This document shows positions 45,306-58,800 of a stretch of DNA of 64,000 bases, in pieces. Every line of letters begins with the position of its first letter. The stretch's first letter is position 1. The notes below the pieces were generated by a model, which made no database searches, had not been told where the DNA came from, and saw only the letters and a list, made by a program, of their open reading frames with translations. A program made the position numbers and the translations under genes. Source of the stretch: Myrica gale (lineage: Eukaryota > Streptophyta > Magnoliopsida > Fagales > Myricaceae). Where the stretch lies: the NCBI GenBank assembly GCA_963930655.1, contig OZ005601.1, forward strand, positions 15,306,001 to 15,370,000, written 5' to 3'.

Positions 45306-48010
45306 TGTCACGCCTTAAATGTTAGTGTTTGGACCTACTTGTGAAGGTAGAAGAAATCATTTGGGTTATTGAGATTTGTGAAGAGAGTTGAGGTGTGTGC
45401 TCGAAAAAAGCTTTGTAGCGGTTTCTTAGTACCAGTGAAGCTAAGGTGTACTTGCTATTTGCAAATGTTGGCCGAACTCCTAAAAATACCGGTATCATCT
45501 CTCTAACCCTATCTCTCCTTTATTTGCTTTATATTTTTTATTTTTTGGTACTTTGCCCTTTATTGATTATTTGCTTGAATCATTATCGAAAAGGTTTTAA
45601 TTTTTATGAAAACCCAATTCGCCTCCCTCTTAGGTTGTTATTTAAACTCACAAGTTATGATTACAGCATAGTTCAAAATATAAGTCAACCAGTTAAGTTC
45701 ATAAGACATCCTAAGATGGTTTGGTAGCCTAAACAGGCGAAGATAACATAGCTATAGAGATTCACGTAAGGTTTTCAAAAAGTAGACTATGTCTACTACG
45801 GTTTAAGGGAAGGCACCCTCGTCTGCTCCTTCCTCATGTGCTAGATTCTCCTCATAAGTTCCTTCACTAGGGACGTCATCTGGAATGATACAGTTGAAAA
45901 TACTATGAGTTGAATAACTCAATAAAGGATGATCAATAAATTGAAATATGTGTGACTTGAATATGATTATGAATGACATGTATACAAGTAGTGCCAAAAG
46001 TAATGCATGCATCTGCATGAGAATCTTGTAATTGAAGTAATTGAAAGTTAGCTTCAAAGGATTCTACATACGTCTATCGCTCCATTTATCCTTGAAGTCT
46101 GGGTTGTGCATTCCCTTCGGAATCATTCCATTTTCACTTAGGAAAATGTCATTTGGTTGAGGTAGTTGATGTGGCCCCTAACTTGATGGCTAGACACGAC
46201 CCTTAGAGGTTCACACCTTCTTGCATTCATCCTTCAGTGTAGTTGCACATACCTTGAGGACGACCCATCCTTCTCACATTCGTCTTTCGGAGTGGGTGCC
46301 CTTAGGAGACATTCATCCTTCTTGCATTCGTCCTTCGGAGTGGTTGCAATTTTATAAATTAGGTACAATACTGATCATTCTATGTAACCCCATAACATAT
46401 CATAACATCTTATTTTTATTCGCATAAAATTTTCCTATCTTCCATTTGAGAAAATCAATGCATAAGCTCATGACGTGCTCAATGACAAATACTCTTGTTG
46501 TGTATCACTCCAGTTTTTGAAAAATATAATTTTGCACTTACGTTTATCCACTCGAACATGTGATGGTGCGTTGCCTACAAGTGAGTTATACTAATGTCAT
46601 CGCTAAAAGATTTAGAGATTCACTTGATGCAACAAATAATCATGCATTTCAATATAAACATGTCATATTAACTCACACATATTTCTTTACTAACTAGCAA
46701 TGGTTCCACAAGGTAAAACTCTATTTTAATATTGTTGAACCCATTATAATCGGATGCCAAAATGATCCTTAAACTTGAGCTACATATTAAAAAATTTGGG
46801 TAATTTACATGTCGTTTACCACTCAAAAGATTTGAACATACAAACTGTTGGGGGCGTCCAAGCTGACAACTTCGACGTCTCCAACTTCAAAAACTCTTAA
46901 CTTCAACAACGTTGCTTGAAATATCACAAAATTGATTTTTAAAATTTTCAGTTTCATAAACTTAAATTGAAGGTAAGACACATAACAATCAGAACTAATT
47001 TACTATTTCAAAAACACTTTTAACATTAAAAAAACTCCATAACTTATTCATTTCACATCTTAATCACAGAAAATTTATCTTAAAATGTTCCTCCGTGCAT
47101 GTCTCCCAATTTCCTCAAAATTTTAACACTTTCCACTAACAAACTATTTAATGCTAACATACAACTCAATCGCAGAAGCTAACCACCATTAACAACAAGA
47201 AAAATTATTTTGCCACCAAGAAATACATAGATAGCTCACAGGTCCCTTAAGAATTTTAGGTCCATATGCTAAATTTTACCTTTGGTTCTCCTCTTGATTC
47301 TCCCTATTGCAACCGAACTTCTTCTTATTCTCTTCTTTCTTCTTCTTTGGCTACGGCGTTCTCCCCCCAACTTTTTTTTGTGCGTGTACGGCAAAGAACC
47401 AGAAAATGGAGAGGGAACGTTGTCGTGAAAGGAAAGGAAAACAGGGTGCTAGTGAAAAGACTACTCTACCCCTAACTTAGTTAGTAATGCTCACTTTGAT
47501 TGGCTCAAATGTGCGACATATTTCTTTAATTTTCAACTTCATCCTCTGTTGTTTCCATATTCATATTTCTACCTTACACTTCGTTTTAGATATAACTCAA
47601 GCCCTCATGAAGTAAAAACCAACAATTTATTTAACAATCGTATACTTCTTCGAAGTATATATTAATTTCGTGGTTCTACACTTAGACAAACAAAATGAGT
47701 AGCATAATTGACACCAGTAAATGCCATTCATAGCTAGATACTAATTAATTGCTTGCACAAGCAAGATTTAGCACTATTAAAATTCACAAACAGATATATC
47801 ATTTCATTATTAATAAAGATGAACAAAGAAATGCTAAAGGAAAATTTCATCTTCGACATAATTTTAAATTAAACCATACATTTCCTTTCTCAATAATTCA
47901 GGATAGTGAAAAAACTTAAAGAGCCAAAAAGTAAAAATTTAAGGTTTAACCTAATATGGAAGGAAACCTAAACTGATCTATGGTACTAGTATCTAAGTCG
48001 GAGTCTAACA
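45306..48010 (-). mobile_element. Antisense solo LTR, chromovirus type
   Basis: Read on the minus strand it starts TGTTAGACTC at 48010 and ends GGCGTGACA at 45306. Flanks are GTAAT (45301-45305) and ATAAT (48011-48015). The paralogous empty site at 62285-62295 (GGTAATCGAA) shows what was there before. Its 5' part matches the LTR at 35108 ('GATCAGTTTAG', 'TTCCTTCCAT'). 46190-46350 is the reverse complement of the 'GAAGGACGAATGC' block of the 3.4-kb LTRs. 2705 bp, no genes. Confidence 0.85.
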
Positions 48011-48241
48011 ATAATCGAATCCAGTTCATGGCCGAGTCAACTTAGCCATGAAGCTGGTTACAAAAAGTAATAAATCCTACATAATAATATCATAAAATTC
48101 AACGTTCAAACAACACCCAGACTGCAACCCCCACAAACCAATGCCACCCAAATACACTAATTTGGAATCATCATGCATTCAAAATTTAACAAAAATCATG
48201 ATTTTTAAAACTAATCAATTCGCAAAATTTAACAAAAATGG
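48011..48241. other. Internal region of copy 1, continued
   Basis: It continues the leader sequence after the antisense LTR; 48016-48090 matches 62290-62360. Near 48242 the homology jumps into the middle of the LTR (equivalent to 35622), which marks a deletion junction. Confidence 0.6.
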
Positions 48242-48514
48242 ATTTTTTATTCTGTAAATACAGCAGCTTAGAGAGAGAGATTCAAAAGCATTAAAGGGAG
48301 GAGACAAAGAAGAAATGAAGAATATTATGAAGAAAACCCAAGATATGAGGAGGGGGCTAATGAGGGCGCCCTCCCCTGATTCGTAGTACATTTAGACATT
48401 CACTTTTTGGAAAACTTATGTGAGATCCCGACCTTATTTATGTCGTTTTATAAGAGAGAGATTTTTGCTTATGATTCCCTCAATATGTATGTATGATTAA
48501 AATAGTGATTTTTG

Positions 48515-48742
48515 ATGTAAGTGTCGACACATTGGAGCATAGTGTCGACACATCTAACTAATACCCGAAAGTTTACATTTTTCCGAAGCTCAAGTAAATT
48601 TTTGACCAAGTGTTGGAAGTGTCGACACCTTGAGTGATGGTGTCGACACATCTAACTAAAACCCGAAAGTTTACATTTTTCGTGATTTTTGGCTGTGTTA
48701 GAAGTGTCGACACCTTGAGTGATGGTGTCGACACATCTAACT
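48515..48742 (+). repeat. TGTCGACA palindrome repeats in LTR
   Basis: Six copies of GTGTCGACAC-type palindromes arranged in three longer units ('AAGTGTCGACACCTTGAG', 'GGTGTCGACACATCTAACTA', 'CCGAAAGTTTACATTTTTC'). They occupy the same relative place as the GCTCGAGC cluster of the sister LTR. Confidence 0.85.
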
Positions 48743-48936
48743 ACATTCCGAAATTTTAACGGGTTGAAAACACGTGAAGTGGAATTCATGAAAAGGGGGA
48801 AAATAAGGGAGGGCAGCCCTGTCTTTTCCCCAAACCATTTTCACGTTAAACACCACACCCCCTCCTCTCTTTCACACATTTCACATTTTCCTTTACCCAA
48901 ACCATACCTCCCTTGCCCTAAGTCACCCAACCGTAG

Positions 48937-49047
48937 AAGAAGAAGGAAGAAGGAAGAAGAAGAAGAAGAAGAAGAAGAAGAAGAAGAAGAAGAAGAAGGA
49001 AGGAGAAGGAGAAAGAAGAAGAAAAGAAGGAGGAAGAGGAGAAGCAA
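48937..49047 (+). repeat. GAA microsatellite in solo LTR
   Basis: GAA run with AGGA variants; the counterpart of 3796-3965. The Glu-, Ser- or Leu-rich frames across it are artefacts of the repeat. Confidence 0.85.
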
Positions 49048-49189
49048 GGTAAAAATCCAGCCCTCTTAGGAAAAACCTTGCTGGCCGAAAATCATGCTAC
49101 CCTCTCTCTCTCTAAGAATCTTCTTGTTTTCTCTTGTTGGGTGGTTGTGGTTTGATGGTGGGTTGTCTAAGTAGTTTTTCTCCTTGTGT

Positions 49190-49490
49190 TCATGGATGTT
49201 TAGTTTAGATCTATGCATGTTTAGTGTAGATCTATGCATGCTAAGTGTGGATCTATGCATGTTTAGGGTAGATCTTGCAAGTGCTTAAGTGTAGCATAGA
49301 TTTTTACATGAGAACATGGAAAAAATGGTTGAATCCGAAATTAGGGTTCTTGAGAAATTGGTTTGGTGCTCTAGGTGTTTGATAAAAGGCCTAAGAGAGG
49401 ATTGAAACCTAAATTTAGCAAGTATGGCCGAACTCATGGGTTGGTGCATTAGGTTGTATGTATGTTGGTGCATTAGGTTGTATGTATGCT
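49190..49490 (+). repeat. Short tandem repeats in solo LTR
   Basis: A ~20-base unit 'TTTAGTGTAGATCTATGCATG' occurs about four times at 49195-49275, and a 23-base unit with 'TTGGTGCATTAGGTTGTATG' occurs twice at 49440-49488. Confidence 0.75.
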
Positions 49491-52400
49491 AGTCATATTG
49501 AGAACCACTAAGCCCTAATTGTTAGAGATAGGTTCAGATCTGGAAAAATAGGCAAGAGGGCCAATAATGCACACTAGGTGTTTGGTAAAAAGCCCAAGAA
49601 AATGGGTAAATGCAATGGTGTTAACTTGATGAATATGGAACCATGGTTTGGTTATAAACTTCGAGTTGAAGTTGTATAAGTGGGAGGAAGGTGAGAGGAT
49701 GGTTGCTACTAGAAAATGTTAAGTTAGCCTTGGATGTTGGTTATGACATGGAGAGATTCGGATTCTTGGTTGTTGGAAATTTGGAGGGCTAGAAAGATTA
49801 TTGTGATTGCTGGAATTTACATGTGCAGGTTTTAAGGCTGGAATAGAGAATGTGTTTTGATGCATTTGTAGTTATCTCTTGATATTGAGTGGATCCTAGA
49901 TTGGAGGCCTAAGAAATGGGAGGATCTTAAGTCATACCTTGGACGATTCCGATAACTATCGAATGAGATATGCGTTGTTCGAGGCCCGGACGTCAAGCTG
50001 CCAGCAGTCTTGCACGTCCGGAATGTCAGCTCATTTCGAGCACCCTTTTGAGGAATCATTTTAAGTCCAAATTTTACGGGGTTGGTCTTGAATTTTAAGT
50101 TTAAGAAAGAGGAACGTTTTAAGGTAAATTGCAGGTGATTTAGAGGTAAGACGAATAAGTTGTGATATTTTGAAAATGGAGGGTCGAGCTGGAAACAGCA
50201 ATAGTGTGGTTGTAGGATTTTTTGCTTAATATGAAATGTTTTTGAAAGTGTATAACAAAATCTGCTGTTGTGAAATTTACTCCCTATATTGGTCTATGAA
50301 AGCTGAATAATTCAAGGTAAAGTTTGTGTAATTTGGAGCCATGGTTTGGAAGCTATGGATTTTTAAGTTGGAGACGCTAGGGCTGCCCGCTTAGAAATTT
50401 TCAGCGACATGTATTGTCGGGTAAGGTTTTGGGTGGCTAGCGAGCTTCAAATTACTTAGAATTTTGATATGACATGAAAAATTAGTGTGAGGGTCTATTG
50501 GAACAGATTTCGTGTGAGTAATTTATTGATTACTCTATACGTTTAGTAAACCTATGAATAACAATAGTACGATTCATTGTAGGTAACGAGACGTTCGATA
50601 CTTGAGCAAGCGAAGGTAAGTGAAAATTGTAAGTAGAAACTTACGCCTTTCAAAACTGGAATGATACACAGCATGAAAGTATTTATGAATGAGCACATCA
50701 AGCATGACATTATCAAGCACGACATGAATACATCATGATCATTTGCATTCATTTTCCTCATGAGAAAGGAGAAATTTTATGCAAATGAAAGTACCATTTT
50801 TATGCTACTTTATGACAAGTTAGATGACAAGTTAGTTAATGAACCCAAGTCGGTCGGTACCGTACCAAGTCAAGAAGGTGCATCCATACCGAAGGACGTT
50901 TACGTGAAGGATGGATGTCACCTAGGACACCCATACCGAAGGATGCTTGCAAGAAGGATGGGTAGTCCACGAGGTAGGTGCAATCACACTGAAGGATGCT
51001 TGCAAGAAGGTGTGAACCTCGAGGAGTCGTGTCTAGCCACTGAAGGACGAATGTGAGAAGGTGTGCTAGCTCGACCATATGTAAGGTCCCTAAGGGAAAT
51101 AGGGGACAGTTCCAACGGGAACGCACAACCCTGATGTCAGGGGTAAATAGAGGGCAAGTAGCCCCATCAGATAAGATGTGAAATGATTTTTCCAAAAGCA
51201 AGAATTTTACAAGTATAAGTATTGTTTTCAAGAGCAAGTGCATGTGCATATGCAAACATGAGGCATACACGTGCATCACGATTCATGATCATACATGAAT
51301 CGCATTATGTTTACACGATTATGATTTTAAGTTCAAGTGCATGCTTACAATTTCAAATCTATGTTTTAGCTATAATTCCTTACTGAGTCTTTCGACTCAC
51401 AGTTTTAAATTGTATCATTCCAGATAATGTTTCAGGGGAGGAATCTTAAGAAGAGGACCTTGAACCCTAAGAGAAGGGTTGACGAAAATGTCTCTTCCTT
51501 GTTGCTTAATTTTAGTAAAGGTTTAGATAATTTTTGTAAGAGCCGGCATGAGCCTCCGTGATGTGGTGGTCATGGGTTATTCGGCTTAGTAAGTTAAGGT
51601 TTTTAACTGGTTGATATTTTGAGACCATGTTATAACTACTTTAAGTTATCGATGGGAAGTATGTTCCTATGTGCGTTAAACGCTAGTGTTATAAGGCTTC
51701 TTTTAAATATTGAGGCATCATGATGTTTCCGCTGCAAGAATACTCTGAATGAGATATTTTCCGCTGCAAGAACTTTAGTAAGTACGCTTGAGCGTTCCTT
51801 GTCGGGAACGCTCGCGGCTGTCATTAGCCTCGTATTAGCTAGCGTTCGGGGCGTGACAACTTATGTGAACCTCCCTAGTGATGTTTTCGTGGCCTGTTCA
51901 AGCTATGAGACCAATTGACTTTGTATGAATTATTAATGTTTCCCTATGCAGGTTATGTGGTATAGGTATACGTTTTTATTATATGTATATTTACCTACAT
52001 ATTCGTAGACTACCTAAGAACTCGTGAAGTTCTACGTCTCAACTAGCGATAAGAAAATAATTTTTTGAGTAGTATTTCTAGAAACTAAAAGTGACTCATA
52101 TTTTCTAAATTAATAATAACGAGTTAAAAAAATCCACTGCAAGAATAAGTTAAGTGGGCTAAAGCGTTATTCATGGCGAAAGGTCACGGCTCTCATTAGC
52201 TCCCTTTCTAACTAGCGTTCAGGGCATGACAATAGTGGTAATTAAGCATTATTTTTTCATACCTCGCATACAACATTCAAATCTAACTTATGATCCTTCG
52301 AACAATTCAGAGCTAAAAAAATGGTGGCTGATTCTAATGCCTTTTTTAACCTTTTTTAAAGGATGTGGACATGGTAAAATGAAAGTGATTCTATACTTCA

Positions 52401-52986
52401 CATGTACAAACGTAGGGCTGGGTAACGGTAGCAACTGCCAAAATTCTGGCAATCCCAATACCGGAATCCCGATAACGAATGCCAGAATTCTGTCCATTTA
52501 AAAAAATAAACAGAGAGTTCAAAGAAGTGAGAGAGAAGAGATTCACAATAAAATGATTCACAAAATGACTACCCCTATCAAAATTACAAAATTACAAAAT
52601 CCAAATCCAAACACAGTTACACAAATCACAATAAATAGATTCACAACAAATAAATTCAAAAAAATTAGTGAAATTTGGCTAAGAGAGAGGCGGCATCGGC
52701 AAAGAGGCAGATAGGAGTAACACCATGCTGCTGACATGTTGTGGGCTGTCAGTCGAGGAGATCAGAGAGAGTGAGAGACAAAGAAAGCTAAGAGAAGAGA
52801 GAGTGAGAACTTAGAGACAGAGGTCAGAGAGAGGCGAGAGAGTAATGCTGCAATATGACTTCGTCCTAGTAAGAGAGAGGCTCGTCGGAGACAAAGACGA
52901 GAGCAGAGGGGGAGGAGGTGACAGAGGTGAGAGATTAGAGAGGACATGAGAGAAATGAAACAGTCCTGGGGGTGGGGAGGGTTAAG

Positions 52987-54219
52987 TGTTGGAAATATAC
53001 CCTCAAAACCAGTTAATTTAATAATTATGAGATAATTAGTTATTTTATCGTCACATGTATTATTACTTTTTAGGTATAAGGTTGTAACATAAGATGTTAC
53101 ACAATTATATTGTTAAGTGAAATTGTAGAAAAGTCATGCCGATGATTAATGAATCAAAAGGCAGGGAGTATTATTTTTTCGGTTCCTTGTTCACTTGATA
53201 GTTGTTCTAGACTGAGGTACATGCTTATGTACAAATGGTCTACACTTGTTGTGCCTCTATTGCATAGGATGATGGACTCCATCATTGAGGTAGTGACCAT
53301 AAGTAGATGAGTGGGTGCACTGTAAGAGTATATACACTGAACATAATCACATATGAATACCTTCTAGAAGTGATCACTGATGTTGAGAAGGTATTCAACA
53401 CAATTAGTTTATTGTACCCTTAGACCTGAGAGGTTTATGCAGGTCAGTTTCTTGTGTACTTGTACTTTGACCGAGTCATTTGGTGATGATCTTTCTAGGT
53501 CAAATATTTCAGACAACGTTGGGTCTTGTATATGATAAATGAGCTTCTGTAAATGGTCAACAAGGAATCCACCAGTCTCTTTGTGAGACAGTATGTTTAG
53601 TATATCTGTATAGAGTTGGACTCGAAATGAAATCACTGGCCAGTGAATTTTGCAAAAATGTTTTTTGAAATTAATATATATTATATATTTATTTGTGAAA
53701 TTGTTTTAGAAACAATTTAAGAGTCCAACAAGTTACAGATTGTGAATTAAGAATTATATAAGCTATGGACTTAATCAGTGATATTATTTCAGGTCTATTA
53801 GCTCATGTGAAATATAGTATGGTTGAATGATAAATAAACAAATAATTGTTAGCAAAATGGATTTCACAAAAATAGTCTCACTATCTCGGGGGTCAATTGT
53901 GATATGTTAATGGACATGATTACAATTTGTAGAAGCCCATAAATTCGGAATACAGAATATAAGGGAGTTAAATGAAAAAGAGTTTTTCATGATGATCCTA
54001 CAGCCGAGATTTGAGATTTCTAAAGATCCCATGCATAAGCACAGGAGAAGCTCTGAGGAAGTCATTACAAATAGCTCAGAACTTCATTTGAGAAAAAAAG
54101 AATCATTTTACTAGAAATGTTCTCTCTCTTGAATTCTATCTCTCAAGAACTGTGTGTGGATCTGAAGGAGACAGAACGATTGGCAACAATCCAGGAATTT
54201 CTGTTGCGCGATTCTTACA
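52987..54219 (+). repeat. 5' LTR of the copia element
   Basis: 1233 bp. It aligns to the 3' LTR at 58801-59858 over nearly all its length. The extra length is mostly near the 3' end (about 53985-54195), which is deleted from the 3' LTR at about 59820. Confidence 0.9.
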
Positions 54220-56495
54220 CTGAGATCAAAGCGTTTAGCGAAATCTCACGGCTCAAGTTAGTGTTTCTTGCTCAAACCCTCTCGCATAAAAAAATTGTGT
54301 TATTCGCGATCAAATGAGATTTGATGAGAAAGAACATATTTTTCGTTGATTAATGGTTTATCCATACGGTGTAGCATGTGTTTCATTACTGGCATGTGAA
54401 TTTTTCTTGAGAGAAAAATGAGAATCTGGTTAGTTGTTCTCTCTTGTTGTACTCGTTTTTGAAAAGGGGAAAATGAACTTTTGTTTTCTCTATGTGGTTG
54501 CTGCGTGTTTGTCAATGGGAGAACAACTTGTTGGTTTTCTTGTTGAGATCCTTTCATGTTCTTTGAAAGCATATTATGCCCGAAGAAATCAATTTCTTGT
54601 GAGACAAGAAAGTTTCAGCATCTATTTTGGTGAATTGTTCACATAATCTCTAGATCTGTAGGTTGTGAATCTGTTTAATAGATCTGTAAGTGCATGTTGA
54701 TTTTGCTTGTGGAAAATTGGTTTTTGGCACAAGTGGTGATCAGGCTGTTTTGAGGAGTTTTTGTTTGAAAAAATTTGTGTTCCCGAAGAGGTGAAGATGA
54801 AAACGCAGATGATCTATGTTTTTCCATTGAAGCAATTGTGAATCTGTTAGAAGCCACGAAAGATATGAGATCTGTTTGAGTTATGTGCTTGTAGTGAGAT
54901 CTGTTCGTTGTTGTGTTTTTGAAAATCATCGATGTTTTTGTTGAAGAGGAAAACACAGTAACAAAGGAGAAAGTTTTTTTTTGGTTTTGCTATTGAAGTG
55001 CTCATCTGTAAATCTTTTATTCATTTGGATGTTGCGATTGTGAATCTATGGCTGGTTGTGTATCATTTTGTTTGAGAAACAAAATGGATACGAAGAAATT
55101 TGACCCGGAAGAATCAGAGAGAGAGGGGAGAAATGTTCTTCCCTCTTCTTAGTCGAAAGTGGTGGCTAGCAGCATGTGGTTTTGCTGTTGCACCACCTGG
55201 TCAGGGCCAGTAGCCGAATTGCGACAGGTGTGATCAGCGCAGTTCCTGGCCACGGCTGGTGGGTGGAGTCCTGGCATGGGAGGCCATGGACACCATATAA
55301 GCCAACACCCGTGCATTACACGGGTGTGAGATGTGGCAGCCAACCGGCGGCCACCCCCGCTCCAGATGGCAGCGCAATGGTTACCGATGGCCTAGCCAAT
55401 CTTCGTTCAATCAAGGGTTGGCCGGACGTGACCAGCCAGGGTGGCTGGCAACCAACTGAGCTGTCTGCTGCCAGCCCTTTCCCTTGGTGCCAAACAACGT
55501 CCAGGGCATAACGATGCCCTAGGTCGCCGCTAGGGCCAATCGGGTGGGGTAAAAGTTGCCCTACCCGGCACAAGGCCCAGCTCATTGGGTTTATTAAAAA
55601 AATGAAAGGGCAGATGGGCTGCTGCAATGGTCGAACGGGCCTGGCCAGAAAGCCAGCCCATGACCCTATGGGCAACCCTTAAGGGCAGTTGGACTTGGAT
55701 CCAGCACCTGACCCGTTGGGGCTAGGGGTCCGAGTTGGACCCGGACCCATGGGTCAAGGGTAACTCAGTTTGACCGGGCATAACCGTTTGACTTTGACCC
55801 ACCTGATTTGACTGGCTGACTTTTTTCTAAAAATAAACTTTGTTTTACAGATTTAATATAATCGTTAAATGAGATTGTTTTACCAGAAAATCAATCACAT
55901 GTCCTTCCATTGTTGGTATGTGAAAATTTTATTTGGTTGATTTTTGTTAAAACTAAAATAATCAAGACCAATTATTGATGTTATAACTTGTTCCATATAC
56001 TTTGTTGGGAAGATAAGTGAGCGTGTATGAGTGGTGGGAGTGTTAACTAAAATAGCAATGCCGACCCATTACAAAATTACATGTCTCTTAGATGATGGTT
56101 GCACTTAACCAAATAAACACATCCTCTAAAATAGTGAAGATTGTGTTTATGTTTGGTGGCCAAAAGAAAAGCAAGGGTCACGAATATTTGTATACATATA
56201 GTATACGACATGAGATGTATTCATGATAAATAGTTGTTATTCGCTTTTACAAGTTGTTGCATGGTTACTAAAATATGATCATATTTACATAAGGTAGAAG
56301 TTCTTGATACCCACTACAATGCACCCACTAGTGGGAGGTACCATTAGTTATTCAAAGTTCTATACTAATGAAAATTTTATATACATCTGATTTTCTTTCT
56401 TGATATGTGCATATTATTATGTTGAACCCATTGTCTAGAACTTTAGATGATAACAAGTTAACTGGGTTAAACTTCCTTGATTAGAAGCGGAATCT
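54220..56495 (+). other. Leader of the copia element with a CG-rich block
   Basis: 54220-55140 is AT-rich untranslated leader. 55140-55810 is abruptly CG-rich with repeated GGGTC/GACCC, GGCCAGC and TGACTTTGACC words. Frames there (55176-55511 +, 55675-55316 -) are long only because of base composition. 55810-56495 is AT-rich again. Confidence 0.6.
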
Positions 56496-57247
56496 TATGA
56501 TAGTACTCACGGTTGAAAAAGTTGCTCATGTTCTTAAGGATGAGATCCCTCAACTTGCTTTAGCTGATGCCACGCAAGAGCAAAGAGTTGCTTATGATAA
56601 GTGGCATGAGGTAGATGAACTTGCTCGATGTTATATGTTGGCCTCGATAACGAATATATTACAGAAGCAGTGTGAAGGCCTAGCTACTGCAAAAGACATG
56701 CTATCATATCTCCAAGAATTATTTGGAGAGCATAGTTGGTATGCACGCCAGCAGGTTATGAACTGATGATAACCACCATAATGGTGGAGGGTGCTTCAGT
56801 TCGAGATCATGTGTTGAAGATGATATCGTTCATCACTGAAATGAAAACACCAGTTGTAGAGATAGACGGTGAGACAAAGGTTTTAGCGATATTGGCATCT
56901 TTGCCTGAACCGTTCAACCAGTTCATATTAAACTACAATATAAATAAGATGGCAATGTGTCAGAGCTGATCAATATGTTGCAAACAGCTGAGAAACTTAT
57001 CATACATGAGAAAGGTTCTCTAATGGTAATAGACAAGTCAGCCAGCCATGAACTTAAGCCCAAGGGGAAGAAGTTCAAAAAGAAGAAAGTGTCTCATTCT
57101 AAGAAAGATGACACAAACGACTCAGAGAAGAAAGATAATGGAAATTGTTTCCACTGTGGCAATCCAGGTCACTGGAAAAGGAATTGCCCAGGATATCTAG
57201 CTTCACTAAAGAAAACTGATCCTTTTGAAGGTATGCTAATCAATTAA
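56480..57247 (+). pseudogene. Copia Gag with UBN2 domain and zinc knuckle, frameshifted
   Basis: Three overlapping frames form one Gag. 56497-56766 reads 'LADATQEQRVAYDKWHEVDE' then 'LQELFGEHS'. 56766-56969 reads 'VRDHVLKMISFITEM' and 'LASLPEPFNQFILNYNINKM'. 56957-57247 is a Lys-rich segment ending in a CCHC knuckle CFHCGNPGHWKRNC. This is the UBN2/Gag-polypeptide layout of copia elements. Frameshifts lie near 56760 and 56965, and the upstream start is degraded. Gag would form the virus-like particle in the cytoplasm. Confidence 0.87.
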
Positions 57248-58790
57248 AATTGATTTAATGAAGTATCCATTGAATTCAGTGTGTCTATTTTTGGCACAAC
57301 TTCTCACTTATGCAATATGATTGCTGGGTTTAAGGAAACCCAGAAACAAGATGAGGATGAAACTGAAATAGATGAGTGCAAGTGTTGCAACGACCTCCAT
57401 TAGAGTTTTTTCATTTGAGTCCATGAAAGTCTGAAGTTGTAAATTTGGAAGACTATCTTTATGTTCTAGAACTTTTATAAATTTTGTTTTGACATTTGTT
57501 ATTTGAAAGATCGTATTTCTATTAAATCCGATATTATTGCTAGTCTATTTTGAAAAAGTGAATCGTGGACTCTGTGAATGGCAAAAACGAAAGTTGAACT
57601 TTGGTTCAGTTGGTGATAAGCATAGATGTATTACCTGCATACTTTTGGGGTTTTCACCTTGCACACAGCTGTTTATATTCTAAATAGGATACCTACGAAA
57701 TCTATATCTAACACTCCTTATGAATCAGGGAGTGGCGAGACCAAGTCTGGATCATTTGAGAGTATATGGTGATGTCTAGCTCACATCAATGAGTTTGATG
57801 AGAAGAAGCCGAAATCAAACATTATTTGTAGGTTACCCAAAAATGGTCCGTTGGGTATTTATTATGATTTTTATAAACCCAAGTGAACAAAAGGTGATTA
57901 CTAGAAGGAAAATTATATTTTAAAAGGAGTACGTAACAGTTCTTGATGAAACAGTCAGTTGAGTCAATACGTAAGGCAGATAAGATCAATAGAAAAGAGA
58001 TGTTTCTAATCCTACTGATGAGTTTAGAACTCAGGAGCCTTAGCTGAAAAATCCATTTAGATGAGATGACCAAATCGTTTGATTTCTTATGAAACATGGA
58101 TGAATATTGTATTGACAAGAAGTCAATGGGAGTTTTGTAATGCTTCTAGTTCTTTATTTTTCAAATCAAAAACCTTCGGAAGTGTTCCGAGTTCTTAGAG
58201 CCAAATTGTTTGGAAACCGAGAGAAGAGGTTTTGGGGGCTACATTGACAAATATTGGTAATGATTTACAGAATATCATAAAGGATTTTATCCTTTGTGTA
58301 TAATATTCATCTTTCCAAGAGGAGAGAGATAAGGTTAGATATTAGTCATGCAGTCAGCATTGTAAGTAGATATTAATTTAACATGAGCTCTGTAGCTGGA
58401 AAACGGTTAAGCATATTCTCAAATACTTGAGAAGTATTAAACACTATTTTCTAGTGTTCATAGTTGAGAATTTGCGGACTGTCTAGAGATGCACAAGTTC
58501 AGTTGTTATTGATAATTGATAAATTTTGAACTTGTGTGTATACATTGGGTAAATGTGCATGGAGTTGCAAGAGTTCTAAGCAGAATATCACTGCTAACTC
58601 CAGCACTGAAGACAAAGCACATAAAAAGAAGATACATGATATGGTGAATCGGAATGATGTCGCGATGGCTAGTGTAGTCACAACCTAGTACATTGCGGAT
58701 TCGTTTTCACAAAATAGTTGACTCAAAATGCTTGAGCCACATTTAGAGTCAGTATGGGTATGAGACACCTTGATAAATGGTTTTAAGTGC
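57248..58790 (+). pseudogene. Remnants of copia pol
   Basis: Only scattered pieces: a C-terminal integrase/linker piece at 57660-57890, a short 'KHILKYLRSIKHYF' RT-end piece near 58410-58450, and the RNase H tail before the PPT at 58720-58790. Many stops and large deletions. There is no YVDD box. Confidence 0.7.
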
Positions 58791-58800
58791 AAGTGGGAGA

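Larger units (their letters stand above)
48419..51858 (+). mobile_element. 3.44-kb solo LTR, Ty3 chromovirus (Del/Tekay-like)
   Basis: Starts TGTGAGATCCC and ends TTCGGGGCGTGACA, flanked by a perfect ACTTA duplication (48414-48418 and 51859-51863). The paralogous empty site lies at about 35788-35804. Relative to the solo LTR at 2715 it keeps the GAA tract, the 'AAGTCGGTCGGTAC' block (50848-51090) and the end. Near its start it has TGTCGACA clusters instead of GCTCGAGC ones. Confidence 0.9.
48242..52231 (+). repeat. Chromovirus LTR (copy 2), 5'-truncated and split
   Basis: 48242-48418 and 51859-52231 together match 35622-36560. It ends CAGGGCATGACA, followed by TGGTAATTAAGC (52236-52247), a degenerate tRNA-Met primer site. 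It is interrupted by the 3.44-kb solo LTR. Its first ~510 bases are missing. Confidence 0.75.

Noticed and set aside
55176..55675. ORFs on both strands in the CG-rich copia leader
   Set aside because: High CG content lowers stop frequency on both strands; composition is repetitive and no domain is seen.
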